16,838 nt of DNA from Nonomuraea sp. (GCA_013362835.1 JABFVJ010000232.1:1-16838), one strand, 5' to 3'; positions 6,953 to 15,091 are shown, numbered from the stretch's first letter. The notes: generated from the sequence alone by a model not told the origin. Numbers and translations: made by a program.

Positions 6953-7828
6953 TTGGTTCTGTCAGGACTCATCCCCATCCTCGCCACGCCCTTCACCGAC
7001 GGGGGCGAGCTGGACCTGCCGAGCCTGCGGCGGCTCACCGAATGGCAGCTCGCGTCGGGCGCCGACGGGGTGGCCGTGTTCGGGATGGCGAGCGAGGGCT
7101 TCGCGCTGACCGCCGCCGAACGCGTGCGCGTGCTCGCGGAGGTGCGGGCGGTGGCCGGCTCCGCGCCCGTGGTCGCCGGGGTGGGGGCGACCAGCACCGC
7201 CACGGCGCTCGAACAGGCGCTCGCCGCCGTGGACGGGGGCGCGGACGCGCTCATGGTGCTGCCGCCGTACCTGGTCAGGCCCACCGGCGGGCAGCTCGTG
7301 GACTTCTACGGCGAGATCGCGGCGCGGGCCGGGGCCGGCGTCATGGTCCAGGACGCGCCGGGGGCGACCGGGGTGAGCATGCCCGAGTCCCTGATCGTCG
7401 AGCTGAGCAAGCTGGACGGCGTGACGTCGGTCAAGGTCGAGGCGCCGCCGACCGCGCCCAAGGTCGGGGCGGTGGCGGCGGGCGTGCCCGACGGGTTCGC
7501 GGTGTTCGGCGGCCAGAACGCGCTGTTCTGCCTGGAGGAGTACGCGCTCGGCGCGGTCGGGACGATGCCCGCCTGCGAGTTCACCGACCTGCTCGCCCCG
7601 GTGCTCGCCGACTGGGCGGCCGGGCGTACGGCGGAGGCGCGGGCCGGGCACGCCGCCCTGCTGCCGCTGATCCGCTTCGGCATGCAGCCCGGCCTGGCCT
7701 GGGCCGTGCACAAGGAGGTCCTGGTCCGCCGCGGCCTGATCACCTCGGCCGCCGTACGCTCCCCGGCCCGCCCCCTCGACCCGGCCAGCCGCACCCTCCT
7801 CGACGACCTCACGGCGGTCCTCCGGTGA
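6953..7828 (+). CDS. DHDPS/N-acetylneuraminate lyase family protein; probable 2-keto-3-deoxy sugar-acid aldolase or dehydratase
   Basis: A 291-residue class I (Schiff-base) TIM-barrel enzyme. The TTG start at 6953 is chosen for its ribosome site; GTG-6935 would add six residues. The N-terminus GLIPILATPFT, PPYLVRP (104-110) and the Schiff-base lysine K161 in TSVKVE are family marks. The usual GTTGE box is GMASE (44-48), and the YNVPSRTG box is VQDAPGATG (132-140), so the DapA Thr44/Thr45, Tyr133 and Arg138 equivalents are all replaced. It therefore is not a lysine-pathway DapA. As the partner of a sugar-acid dehydratase it most likely acts on a 2-keto-3-deoxy acid, by aldol cleavage or by a second dehydration as in L-2-keto-3-deoxyarabinonate dehydratase. 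From memory, that branch can carry a QD motif here; this needs alignment. Confidence 0.85.
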   Translation: MVLSGLIPILATPFTDGGELDLPSLRRLTEWQLASGADGVAVFGMASEGFALTAAERVRVLAEVRAVAGSAPVVAGVGATSTATALEQALAAVDGGADALMVLPPYLVRPTGGQLVDFYGEIAARAGAGVMVQDAPGATGVSMPESLIVELSKLDGVTSVKVEAPPTAPKVGAVAAGVPDGFAVFGGQNALFCLEEYALGAVGTMPACEFTDLLAPVLADWAAGRTAEARAGHAALLPLIRFGMQPGLAWAVHKEVLVRRGLITSAAVRSPARPLDPASRTLLDDLTAVLR

Positions 7829-8700
7829 CCGCCCCGACCCCGCCCGGCCCGACCCCGACCGGCCCAACCCCGACCGGCCCGACCCCGACCGGCTCGTCCC
7901 CTTCCGGCCCGCCCCCTTCCACCCCAACCCCGTCCGGACCCTCGCCGAAAGGGCGCGGGGTGCTGCTCGCGGGCGGGAACTCGCCGATCGGCCTGGCCAT
8001 CGCGGAGACGTTCGCCGGGCAGGGCGACCGGGTGGCCGGGATCGGGCTGGAGCCGTGCGACGACCCCGCCTACACCGGCTTCCTCGTGCGCGACTGCGCG
8101 GCGCCCGCCCAGGCGGCGGAGGCCGTGGCGGCGGCGGACGCATTGCTCGGCGGCCTGGACGTGCTGGTGCTGGCGACCGCCGTGATGCCGGTCGCGCCCG
8201 TCGTGTCCACGACCGACGAGCAGTGGCGTACGGCCATCGGCGCCACCCTGGACGTGGCCTTCCACCTGTGCCGCGCCGCGCTGCCCCTGATGCGGCCGGG
8301 CGGCGCGGTCGTCGCGGTCGGCTCGGTCAACTCCTTCCTCGCCGCCCCCGGCCTGCCCGCCTACGCCGCCGCCAAGGGCGGCCTGGACGCGTTCGTCCGC
8401 CAGCTGGCCCTGGAGTACGGCCCCGCCGGCATCCGGGTGAACTCGGTCGCCCCCGGCCTGATCGGCGGCGACGACCTGGAGAACGCGGCCGAGGGCTACC
8501 CGCTCGGCCGTACCGGCACCGCGCGGGACGTGGCAGGGGCGGTCGCGTTCCTGGCCTCTCCGGCGGCGGCGTTCGTCACCGGCGTGGTGCTCCCCGTGGA
8601 CGGCGGCCTGTCGATCGCGTCGCCCGCCGCCTTCCTCCGCCCCGACCTGCGCGAACGATTCCTCAGCGGGAGGCCGCCGGGCGGAGCAGCGCCCGCTTGA
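7825..8700 (+). CDS. Short-chain dehydrogenase/reductase (SDR) with Pro/Thr-rich repetitive N-terminus
   Basis: A 291-residue protein if read from the GTG at 7825, which overlaps the previous stop (GTGA). Residues 3-42 are eight pentapeptides such as GPTPT, GSSPS and GPPPS, then the Rossmann fold begins at V46. The nucleotide-binding loop is AGGNSPIG (49-56). Catalytic S167, Y180 and K184 are in classical spacing (GSVNS, YAAAK), and the C-terminal FVTGVVLPVDGG is typical. Departures: the NNAG motif is LATA (116-119), and the structural or catalytic Asn position appears to be T141. It probably does an NAD(P)-dependent oxidation or reduction in the same sugar-acid pathway; substrate unknown. 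An internal GTG at 7960 would give a 246-residue protein without the repeat but lacks a good ribosome site. The last 38 bp overlap the convergent acyl-CoA synthetase gene. Confidence 0.85.
   Translation: MTAPTPPGPTPTGPTPTGPTPTGSSPSGPPPSTPTPSGPSPKGRGVLLAGGNSPIGLAIAETFAGQGDRVAGIGLEPCDDPAYTGFLVRDCAAPAQAAEAVAAADALLGGLDVLVLATAVMPVAPVVSTTDEQWRTAIGATLDVAFHLCRAALPLMRPGGAVVAVGSVNSFLAAPGLPAYAAAKGGLDAFVRQLALEYGPAGIRVNSVAPGLIGGDDLENAAEGYPLGRTGTARDVAGAVAFLASPAAAFVTGVVLPVDGGLSIASPAAFLRPDLRERFLSGRPPGGAAPA
7831..7950 (+). repeat. 15-bp minisatellite, eight in-frame units
   Basis: Units of 15 bp lie end to end from 7831. The unit GGCCCGACCCCGACC is exact at 7846-7860 and 7876-7890 and one base off at 7861-7875. 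Units before and after (7831-7845, 7891-7950) are degenerate but keep length and phase. Translated, they give a pentapeptide series (GPTPT and variants) at the N-terminus of the SDR. A 15-bp unit keeps the reading frame when copies are gained or lost. Confidence 0.8.
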
Positions 8701-10144
8701 GGATCTTGCCCGTGTGGCTCATCGGCAGCTCGTCGGCCACCGAGACGTGCCGGGGGTACTTGTAGGCGGCCACCCGCTCCTTGACGAAGTCGCGCAGCTC
8801 CTCGCAGGTCACCGGGGCGCGCAGGGCCACGACGGCCTCGATCTCCTCGCCGAGCTCCGGGTGCGGCACGCCGATGACGGCCGCCTGGCGCACCGCCGGG
8901 TGCTCGTACAGGACCTCCTCGACCTCGCGCGGGTAGACCGTGTAGCCGCCGCGGATGATCACCTCGCGGCGGCGGCCGACCAGGTAGAAGAAGCCGTCGT
9001 CGTCGGCCCGGCCGAGGTCGCCGGTGTGGAACCAGCCGTCCCGTACGGCCTCGGCGGTGGCCTCGGGGTCGTTCCAGTAGCCCTTCATCACGTTCGGGCC
9101 GCGTACGGCGATCTCCCCGATCGAGCCGGGCGGGACCTCGCGCCCGTCCTCGCCGACCACCTTCATCTCCACGCCCCTGATGGGCCGCCCGATCGACCCG
9201 GGACGGCGGCCGTCGCCGCCCCGGTTGGCCGACACCACCGGCGAGGTCTCGCTCAGCCCGTAGCCCTCCACGATCAGGCAGCCGAACCGGCTCTCGTAGG
9301 CACGCAGCACGTCGAGGGGGAGTGCGGCGCCGCCGGAGACGCAGACGCGCAACATCGACAGATCGGACGCGCCCGGATGGTCGAGCAGCGCGATGTACAT
9401 GGTCGGCACGCCCTGGAAGACGGTGACGCCGTCGCGTCTGACGACCTCCAGCGCGCGGCCGGCCTCGAACCGGCGCAGCAGCGTCAGCCGCGCGCCCGCC
9501 CGCACGGTCGCGTTCAGCGAGCACGTCTGGCCGAACGTGTGGTAGAGCGGCAGCGCCCCGAGCACCACGTCGTCCACGCCGAGCCCGTGCATGCGGGCGA
9601 TGGCGGCCGCGTTGCCGCCCAGGTTCGCGTGGGTCAGCTCGACGCCCCGGGGCCGGCCGGTCGTGCCGGAGGTGTAGTGGATGACGGCGGTGCCGTCGGC
9701 GGCCGTACGGGCGATCTCGTGCTCGGCCGTGACGCCGCGCAGCAGCCTGCGGAACTCGCCCGGCACCACGAAGAAGCAGTCCGCGCCCGTGCCGGACGTG
9801 CCCGCCTCGGCGGTCTCGGCGAAGGCGTGCCAGGCGACCAGCAGCCGGGCCCCGCAGTCGGCCAGGTACGCCGCGATCTCCCGCCGCTTCAGCAGCGGGT
9901 CGAGCGGCACGACCACGGCGCCCGCCCGCAGCACCCCGTAGTAGACGACGCCGAACTCGGGCACGTTCGGCAGCATGATCGCGACCCGGTCGCCCGCGCC
10001 GATGCCGCGCCCGCGCAGCAGTCCCGCCACTCGCGCGCTGAGCTGGTCGAGCGCGCCGTACGTGAGCACGGACTCGTCCAGCGTGAGCGCCGCCCTGCCA
10101 CCGAGCCGCGCGGCGGCGGTGTGGAGCCAGTCAGCGAGATTCAT
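8663..10144 (-). CDS. Acyl-CoA synthetase (AMP-forming), fatty-acid/aromatic-acid CoA ligase type
   Basis: A 493-residue adenylate-forming enzyme that activates a carboxylic acid with ATP and then loads CoA. All core motifs are present: phosphate-binding loop HYTSGTTGRPRG (156-167), GYGLSETSP (294-302), GWFHTGDLG (370-378), hinge region GRRREVIIRGGYTVYPREVE (390-408) and catalytic lysine K480 in HTGKILKRALL. The ATG at 10144 overlaps the end of the PucR-type regulator by 14 bp, indicating coupled translation. It lies next to a HAAT-type importer, so its acid substrate probably comes in through that transporter. The length is short for FadD-type ligases, as in many medium-chain or aromatic acid ligases. 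Chain length or ring preference cannot be told from sequence. Its 3' end overlaps the convergent SDR gene. Confidence 0.93.
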   Translation of the reverse strand: MNLADWLHTAAARLGGRAALTLDESVLTYGALDQLSARVAGLLRGRGIGAGDRVAIMLPNVPEFGVVYYGVLRAGAVVVPLDPLLKRREIAAYLADCGARLLVAWHAFAETAEAGTSGTGADCFFVVPGEFRRLLRGVTAEHEIARTAADGTAVIHYTSGTTGRPRGVELTHANLGGNAAAIARMHGLGVDDVVLGALPLYHTFGQTCSLNATVRAGARLTLLRRFEAGRALEVVRRDGVTVFQGVPTMYIALLDHPGASDLSMLRVCVSGGAALPLDVLRAYESRFGCLIVEGYGLSETSPVVSANRGGDGRRPGSIGRPIRGVEMKVVGEDGREVPPGSIGEIAVRGPNVMKGYWNDPEATAEAVRDGWFHTGDLGRADDDGFFYLVGRRREVIIRGGYTVYPREVEEVLYEHPAVRQAAVIGVPHPELGEEIEAVVALRAPVTCEELRDFVKERVAAYKYPRHVSVADELPMSHTGKILKRALLRPAASR

Positions 10145-11492
10145 GCAAAGACCGTACGTCTGATCTCCCAGGCCCCTCATTGGTCGCGGTGGCCAGTCTT
10201 TCCCGGCCGGAGTTGGTGGGCAGCGCGTCGTGCAGGGCGATGGCCACGAGCAGTTCGACGAGGTCGTTGATCGAGCGCAGGCTGCGCCCGGTGCGCTCGC
10301 AGATCCGGCGCAGCCGGTACTGGGCGGTGTTGGGGTGGATCTGCAGCTGCTCGGCGGCGGCCCGCAGGTTGAGGTCGGCGGCGGCGAACGCCCTGATCGT
10401 CGCGGTCAGCACGCCGCCGCGCGCCCGGTCCTCGGCGAGCAGCGCGGTGATGCGCGGGTCCACCAGGTGCCGCGCGGTGTCGTCGGCCTTCAGCGCCAGA
10501 TACTGGAACGGCGTGATGCGCGGCAGCGCCGCCACGCCGCCGTCCTCGGGCACGAAGTCCAGCACGGTCCGCGCCTCCTGGTAGGCCGCCGGGACGCGGT
10601 CGATGCCGGCCGCGACCGTGCTGATGCCCATCGCCAGCCTGATCCCCTCGCCCTGCAGGCCCTCCAGCACGTGCTGCAGCCGGTCGCACAGCTCGCCGGG
10701 GTCGCCGCCCGTACCGAGCACGGGGATGGCCACGATCTCCGACTGCCGCACGACCGACAGCGTCCTGGTGCCGTTGTCGCCGATCCTGGCGATGGCCGCG
10801 CAGGCCGCGTGCATGGCGTCGGCGCCCCGGTCGGGCCCCGAGGCCACGGGCGCCGGCGGGCCGAGCACCAGCGCTACCACCACGAGCAGCGGCGTACGCG
10901 CGTCGGGGCACAGGCCGTGGGACTGCGCGGCGGCGAGCTCCCTGCCGCTCGTCGGCACCTCGCCGGCCAGCAGGGTCTCCAGCAGGTCGCGGCTCTCCCG
11001 CACGGCTTCGGCGGCCGCGTACTGCTGGAACTCCATGTACGCGTTGGCCGCGTGCGTACTGGCGAAGTCGCAGTACCGCATCAGCGGCGTGGCCAGCGAC
11101 AACGCCGCCTCCCGCGCGGCGAACGCGGAGCCCGCCCGCTCGACCACCGCCTCCCAGAACACCTGCTGCCCGACCCTGAACGCGTTGATGTAGTCGGCCA
11201 GCGCCACCCCCGCCCTGGCCCGCCGCATGGCCGCCCGCCGGGTGAAGGAGATGTCCTCGAACCTGACCGTGCGCTCCTCCATCAGCACGGCCAGCTTGGC
11301 CCGATAGTGCTTGACCACCTGGTCGCGCACGTCGGTGTGGAAGGCCGTGTCCCGCTCCGCGTACGCGGGGATCTCCAGCCGCATGGTGGCGACGGCGGCG
11401 TCCGCCAGGTCGCCGACGTGGTCGAGAAGCTCGGAGATGATCCTCGCGCGTTCAGCGCGGACCGTTTCCGCCGTGCTGAGACCAGTGGACAT
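10131..11492 (-). CDS. PucR/CdaR-type transcriptional regulator
   Basis: A 453-residue regulator read from the ATG at 11492; an in-frame ATG at 11507 adds five residues and cannot be excluded. Residues 1 to about 170 are helical and resemble the RsbT-co-antagonist-like sensor region found in many actinobacterial PucR-type proteins. The middle holds a CdaR-like GGDEF-related domain (LAMGISTVAAGIDRVPAAYQEAR). The C-terminal PucR helix-turn-helix is clear at about 374-402 (LNLRAAAEQLQIHPNTAQYRLRR). A tail of some 30 residues follows, and its end overlaps the start of the acyl-CoA synthetase gene. It is divergent from the liv-type operon, so it probably controls both the ligase and the transporter. 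The inducer is not known. Confidence 0.9.
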   Translation of the reverse strand: MSTGLSTAETVRAERARIISELLDHVGDLADAAVATMRLEIPAYAERDTAFHTDVRDQVVKHYRAKLAVLMEERTVRFEDISFTRRAAMRRARAGVALADYINAFRVGQQVFWEAVVERAGSAFAAREAALSLATPLMRYCDFASTHAANAYMEFQQYAAAEAVRESRDLLETLLAGEVPTSGRELAAAQSHGLCPDARTPLLVVVALVLGPPAPVASGPDRGADAMHAACAAIARIGDNGTRTLSVVRQSEIVAIPVLGTGGDPGELCDRLQHVLEGLQGEGIRLAMGISTVAAGIDRVPAAYQEARTVLDFVPEDGGVAALPRITPFQYLALKADDTARHLVDPRITALLAEDRARGGVLTATIRAFAAADLNLRAAAEQLQIHPNTAQYRLRRICERTGRSLRSINDLVELLVAIALHDALPTNSGRERLATATNEGPGRSDVRSLHESR

Positions 11493-11520
11493 GCCGGGAT
11501 GATCCATGGCCCTCGCCGCA

Positions 11521-11540
11521 CGGTCAACGGGTCGTGACCG
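11521..11540. promoter_or_regulatory. Inverted repeat 6-8-6 upstream of the PucR-type regulator gene
   Basis: CGGTCA (11521-11526) and TGACCG (11535-11540) are perfect inverted arms around an 8-bp spacer. They sit 29 bp before the regulator start in the gap shared with the transporter operon, a fitting place for an autoregulatory operator. No convincing promoter hexamers were found in this gap. The function is inferred. Confidence 0.35.
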
Positions 11541-11645
11541 GTCCGAGACCCAGGCTGTGCTCAGAGGACAACTCCCCTGGAACATCTTGGGTGTCCGTGC
11601 CCAATGCGGCCCGTGACGGCGCGATCCTACGCTGAGGCCAGCTTC

Positions 11646-11658
11646 AGAACATTGTTCT
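11646..11658. promoter_or_regulatory. Perfect palindrome AGAACATTGTTCT just before the livG ribosome site
   Basis: Six-base arms AGAACA/TGTTCT around a single T, ending 2 bp before the AGGAGG ribosome site of the first transporter gene. It is AT-rich in a very GC-rich region, which makes chance less likely. It could be an operator for repression of the transporter operon or part of a small 5' leader hairpin. Confidence 0.45.
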
Positions 11659-11660
11659 CC

Positions 11661-11666
11661 AGGAGG
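11661..11666 (+). promoter_or_regulatory. Strong ribosome binding site of the livG-like gene
   Basis: AGGAGG, 4 nt before the ATG at 11671. It fixes the start of the transporter operon. Confidence 0.7.
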
Positions 11667-11670
11667 CCGG

Positions 11671-12494
11671 ATGCTGGAGGTGCGCGATCTCACCGTCCGC
11701 TTCGGCGGCATCACGGCGCTGGACGGCGTGGGCTTCGAGGTGCGGCGCGGGCAGCTCGCCGGGCTCATCGGCCCGAACGGCGCGGGCAAGACCACCCTGT
11801 TCAACTGCCTGACCCGGCGGCACGACGCCGACGCGGGGACCATCACGTACGAGGGCGAGGACCTGACCGCCGTGCCGCCGTACGCCGTCGCCCGGCTCGG
11901 CATCGCCAGGACGTTCCAGAACCTCGGCCTGTTCCCGCGCCTGTCCGTACGCGACAACGTGCTGGTCGGCGCGCACCACCGGGGCCGCGCCGGCTTCCTC
12001 GCCGCCGGACTGCGGCTGCCCGGCGTCGGCCGCGAGGAACGCGCGCTGCGCGCCGACGCCGACACGGTCCTGGAACGCCTGGACCTGACCCACGTGGCCG
12101 GACACCCGGCGGCCGGGCTGCCGTTCGGCACGCTCAAACGGGTCGAACTCGCCCGCGCCCTCATCGCCAGACCCCGCCTGCTGCTGCTCGACGAGCCGGT
12201 CAACGGCCTGAACGCGGCCGAGGTCGAGGAGTTCGCCGGCACCCTGCGGGCCATCCGCGACGAGTACGACCTGACCGTGGTCGTGGTCGAGCACCACATG
12301 GGCTTCGTCATGGGCCTGTGCGAGCGCATCGTCTGCCTCGACTTCGGCCGCAAGATCGCCGAAGGGCCACCGGCCGAGGTCCAGCGCGACCCCGGCGTCA
12401 TCGAGGCGTACCTGGGGACGGCCGTGAGCGAGCAAAGCGAGCGAACAATCAAACACAGCAGCGGACCGCTCATACGCCCGACGGAGGAGGGCGT

Positions 12495-12498
<4 letters not shown>
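11671..12498 (+). CDS. livG: HAAT-family ABC transporter ATP-binding protein, LivG type, with C-terminal extension
   Basis: A 275-residue ATPase of the branched-chain-amino-acid-type importer family. Walker A is GPNGAGKTT (34-42), the Q-loop is in ARTFQN (Q83), and Walker B is LLLLDEP (170-176) followed by VNGLN, as in LivG. The signature region is degenerate: LPFGTLKRVELARAL (150-164) rather than LSGGQ or the common LSYGQQRR. The switch region is VEHHM instead of the usual EHDM. Normal LivG proteins end soon after IEAYLG, which is at 244-249 here; a further 26 polar residues (250-275) follow, coded by the repeat-rich junction with livF. Membrane-associated, it pairs with LivF and the LivH/LivM permeases. 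The name is by subunit type; an amino-acid substrate is not implied. Confidence 0.92.

Positions 12499-12504
<6 letters not shown>
12424..12504 (+). repeat. Direct repeat of TGAGCGAGC flanking the livG/livF junction
   Basis: TGAGCGAGC is at 12425-12433 and again at 12496-12504, 71 bp apart. Between them are a second AGCGAGCG copy (12436-12443) and an AT-richer patch (12441-12460) unlike its surroundings. The first copy lies in the livG extension, the second in the first codons of livF. It may mark a small insertion or a local duplication. Confidence 0.55.
12467..12501 (+). promoter_or_regulatory. Hairpin with perfect 13-bp stem: livF ribosome site in loop, start codon in stem
   Basis: CGCTCATACGCCC (12467-12479) is the exact reverse complement of GGGCGTATGAGCG (12489-12501). 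The 9-nt loop GACGGAGGA (12480-12488) contains the GGAGG that serves livF, and the right arm contains its ATG (12495-12497) and the livG stop. In the mRNA this would hide the start codon unless ribosomes finishing livG open the stem, a classic way to couple translation and set ATPase subunit ratio. The structure is seen directly; the function is inferred. Confidence 0.7.
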
Positions 12505-13207
<703 letters not shown>

Positions 13208-13211
<4 letters not shown>

Positions 13212-14089
13212 GCGGCTTCCTGCAGCAGGTCGTCGAGGGGCTCGGCGCGGGCGCCATCTACGCCAGCCTGGCGCTGGCCCTGGTCCTGATCTACCAGTTC
13301 ACCGGGATCGTGAACTTCGCGCAGGGCGAGCTGGCCATGTTCTCGACGTACGTGGCCTGGCAGTGCGTGGCCGCCGGGCTGCCGTTCTGGCTCGCGCTCG
13401 CGCTCACGCTCGCGGTGTCGTTCGCCGGGGGCATGCTCATCGAACGCGTCATCATCCGGCCCGTCGAAGGCGCGCCCGAGCTGACGCTCGTGATCGTCAC
13501 CGTGGGCCTGTTCATCTTCGTCAACGCCGCCGCCGGCTGGATCTGGACGTTCCTCATCAAGGACTTCCCGAACCCGTTCCCCAAGGGCGCGCTGGAGCTC
13601 GGCGGGGTCGGCGTCAGCTACTCGACGCTCGGCGTGCTCGGCGTGGTCGCGCTGGTCATGGGCCTGCTCTACCTGCTGTTCCAGCACACCAAGATCGGGC
13701 TCGGCATGCGCGCGGTGGCCGCGAACCCCGAGTCGGCGCGCCTGGTCGGCATCCGGGTCGGCTGGACGCTCGCGCTCGGCTGGGGCCTGGCCGCCACGGT
13801 CGGCGCGGTGTCGGGGGTGCTGGTCGCGCCGCTGCTGTTCCTGGAGCCCAACATGATGGGCGGCGTCCTCATCTACGCCTTCGCCGCGGCCACGCTCGGC
13901 GGGTTCGACAGCCCGCTCGGCGCGGTGGTCGGCGGCCTGATCGTCGGGGTCGCCGAGACGCTGGCCGGGGCGTACGTCGGGGTCGTGGGCCCCGACCTCA
14001 AGGTGGGCGTGCCCCTGGTGATCATCCTCGGGGTGCTCCTGCTACGCCCACGCGGCCTGTTCGGCAGAGCGGTGGTGGAGCGGGCATGA
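13208..14089 (+). CDS. livH: HAAT-family ABC transporter permease, LivH type
   Basis: A 293-residue inner-membrane permease with about eight hydrophobic segments. Family marks are GLGAGAIYASLALALVLIYQ near the start, GIVNFAQGELAM (33-44), the KIGLGMRAVAANPESARLVGI cytoplasmic loop that contacts the ATPase, and LGGFDSPLGAVVGGLIVG near the end. The ATG at 13208 overlaps the livF stop. It forms the pore with LivM. Confidence 0.95.
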
Positions 14090-15087
14090 GCCTCAAGGAG
14101 TCGGTCGACGTGAACGCCACGCCCGCGCGAGCCGGGACCGCGCTGCCGCGCCGCCGCTGGATCATCGCCCTCGTGGCGGCCGCCGTCCTGTGTTACGCGC
14201 CCTTCCAGCTCGTGCCCTTCCACGTCTTCCAGCTCACCATGGTCATGATCTACGCGGTCGCGCTGCTCGGCCTGAACCTGCTGGTCGGGCACGCCGGGCA
14301 GATCTCCCTCGGGCACGGCGCGTTCTTCGCGGTCGGGGCGTACGCCGCGGCGATCATGCTCGACCGCTGGGACGCGCCCTACCCGCTCACGCTGCCGGTG
14401 GCGGCGGCGGTCACGTTCGTGCTCGGGCTGGCGCTCGGCGTGCCCGCGATGCGGCTGCGCGGGCTCTACCTGGCGCTCGTGACGCTGGCCATCGCGATCT
14501 TCCTGGTGCCGCTGCTCAAGCGGTTCGAGGACGTGACGGGCGGCTCGATGGGCCTGACGCTGCCCAAGCCGCAGCCGCCCGCCTGGACCGGCCTCGCCGA
14601 GGACCAATGGTTGTACTTCCTCGCGCTGGCCGTCGCCGCCGCCGCGTTCTGGCTGGCCCGCGGCCTGCTGCGGTCGCGCGTCGGCCGGGCGCTGCACGCG
14701 CTCCGCGACGACGAGGGCGCGGCCGAGGTCATGGGGGTGCGGCTGTCGTCGTACAAGACGCTCGCCTTCGCCTGGAGCGCGATGTTCGCCGGGGCCGCCG
14801 GGTGCCTGTACACGTGGGTGATCGGGTTCGTCTCGCCGGACTCGTTCGTCGTCACGCTCTCGATCACGCTGCTCGCCGGGCTCGTCGTCGGCGGCCTCGG
14901 CTCCCTGTACGGCCCGCTGCTCGGCGCCCTGTTCGTGATGTTCGTCCCGAGCATCTCCCAGGACGTCAACGAGGCCGCCCCCGGCGTCATCTTCGGCCTG
15001 CTGATCATCGCCGTCATGTACGTCGCCCCCACGGGCCTGGCCGGCCTGGCCGAGCGCCTGATCAAGAAGGTTTCCCGGAAGGAGTAA
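14086..15087 (+). CDS. livM: HAAT-family ABC transporter permease, LivM type
   Basis: A 333-residue permease. After a polar N-terminal stretch with a basic PRRRW come eight or more hydrophobic helices. Typical motifs are LLGLNLLVGHAGQISLGHGAFFAVGAYAAA (about 60-90), the GRALHALRDDEGAAEVMGV cytoplasmic loop, and the GGLGSLYGPLLGA segment near the end. The ATG at 14086 overlaps the livH stop (ATGA), continuing the chain of coupled starts. It forms the translocation channel with LivH. Confidence 0.95.
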   Translation: MSLKESVDVNATPARAGTALPRRRWIIALVAAAVLCYAPFQLVPFHVFQLTMVMIYAVALLGLNLLVGHAGQISLGHGAFFAVGAYAAAIMLDRWDAPYPLTLPVAAAVTFVLGLALGVPAMRLRGLYLALVTLAIAIFLVPLLKRFEDVTGGSMGLTLPKPQPPAWTGLAEDQWLYFLALAVAAAAFWLARGLLRSRVGRALHALRDDEGAAEVMGVRLSSYKTLAFAWSAMFAGAAGCLYTWVIGFVSPDSFVVTLSITLLAGLVVGGLGSLYGPLLGALFVMFVPSISQDVNEAAPGVIFGLLIIAVMYVAPTGLAGLAERLIKKVSRKE

Positions 15088-15091
15088 AGGG

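Noticed and set aside
6953..7828. DapA of lysine biosynthesis
   Set aside because: The catalytic Thr-Thr, Tyr and Arg positions of DapA are replaced, and the neighbours belong to sugar-acid catabolism.
7831..7950. Tandem repeats as a CRISPR array
   Set aside because: Units are 15 bp and contiguous without spacers, and they keep a reading frame; this is a minisatellite.
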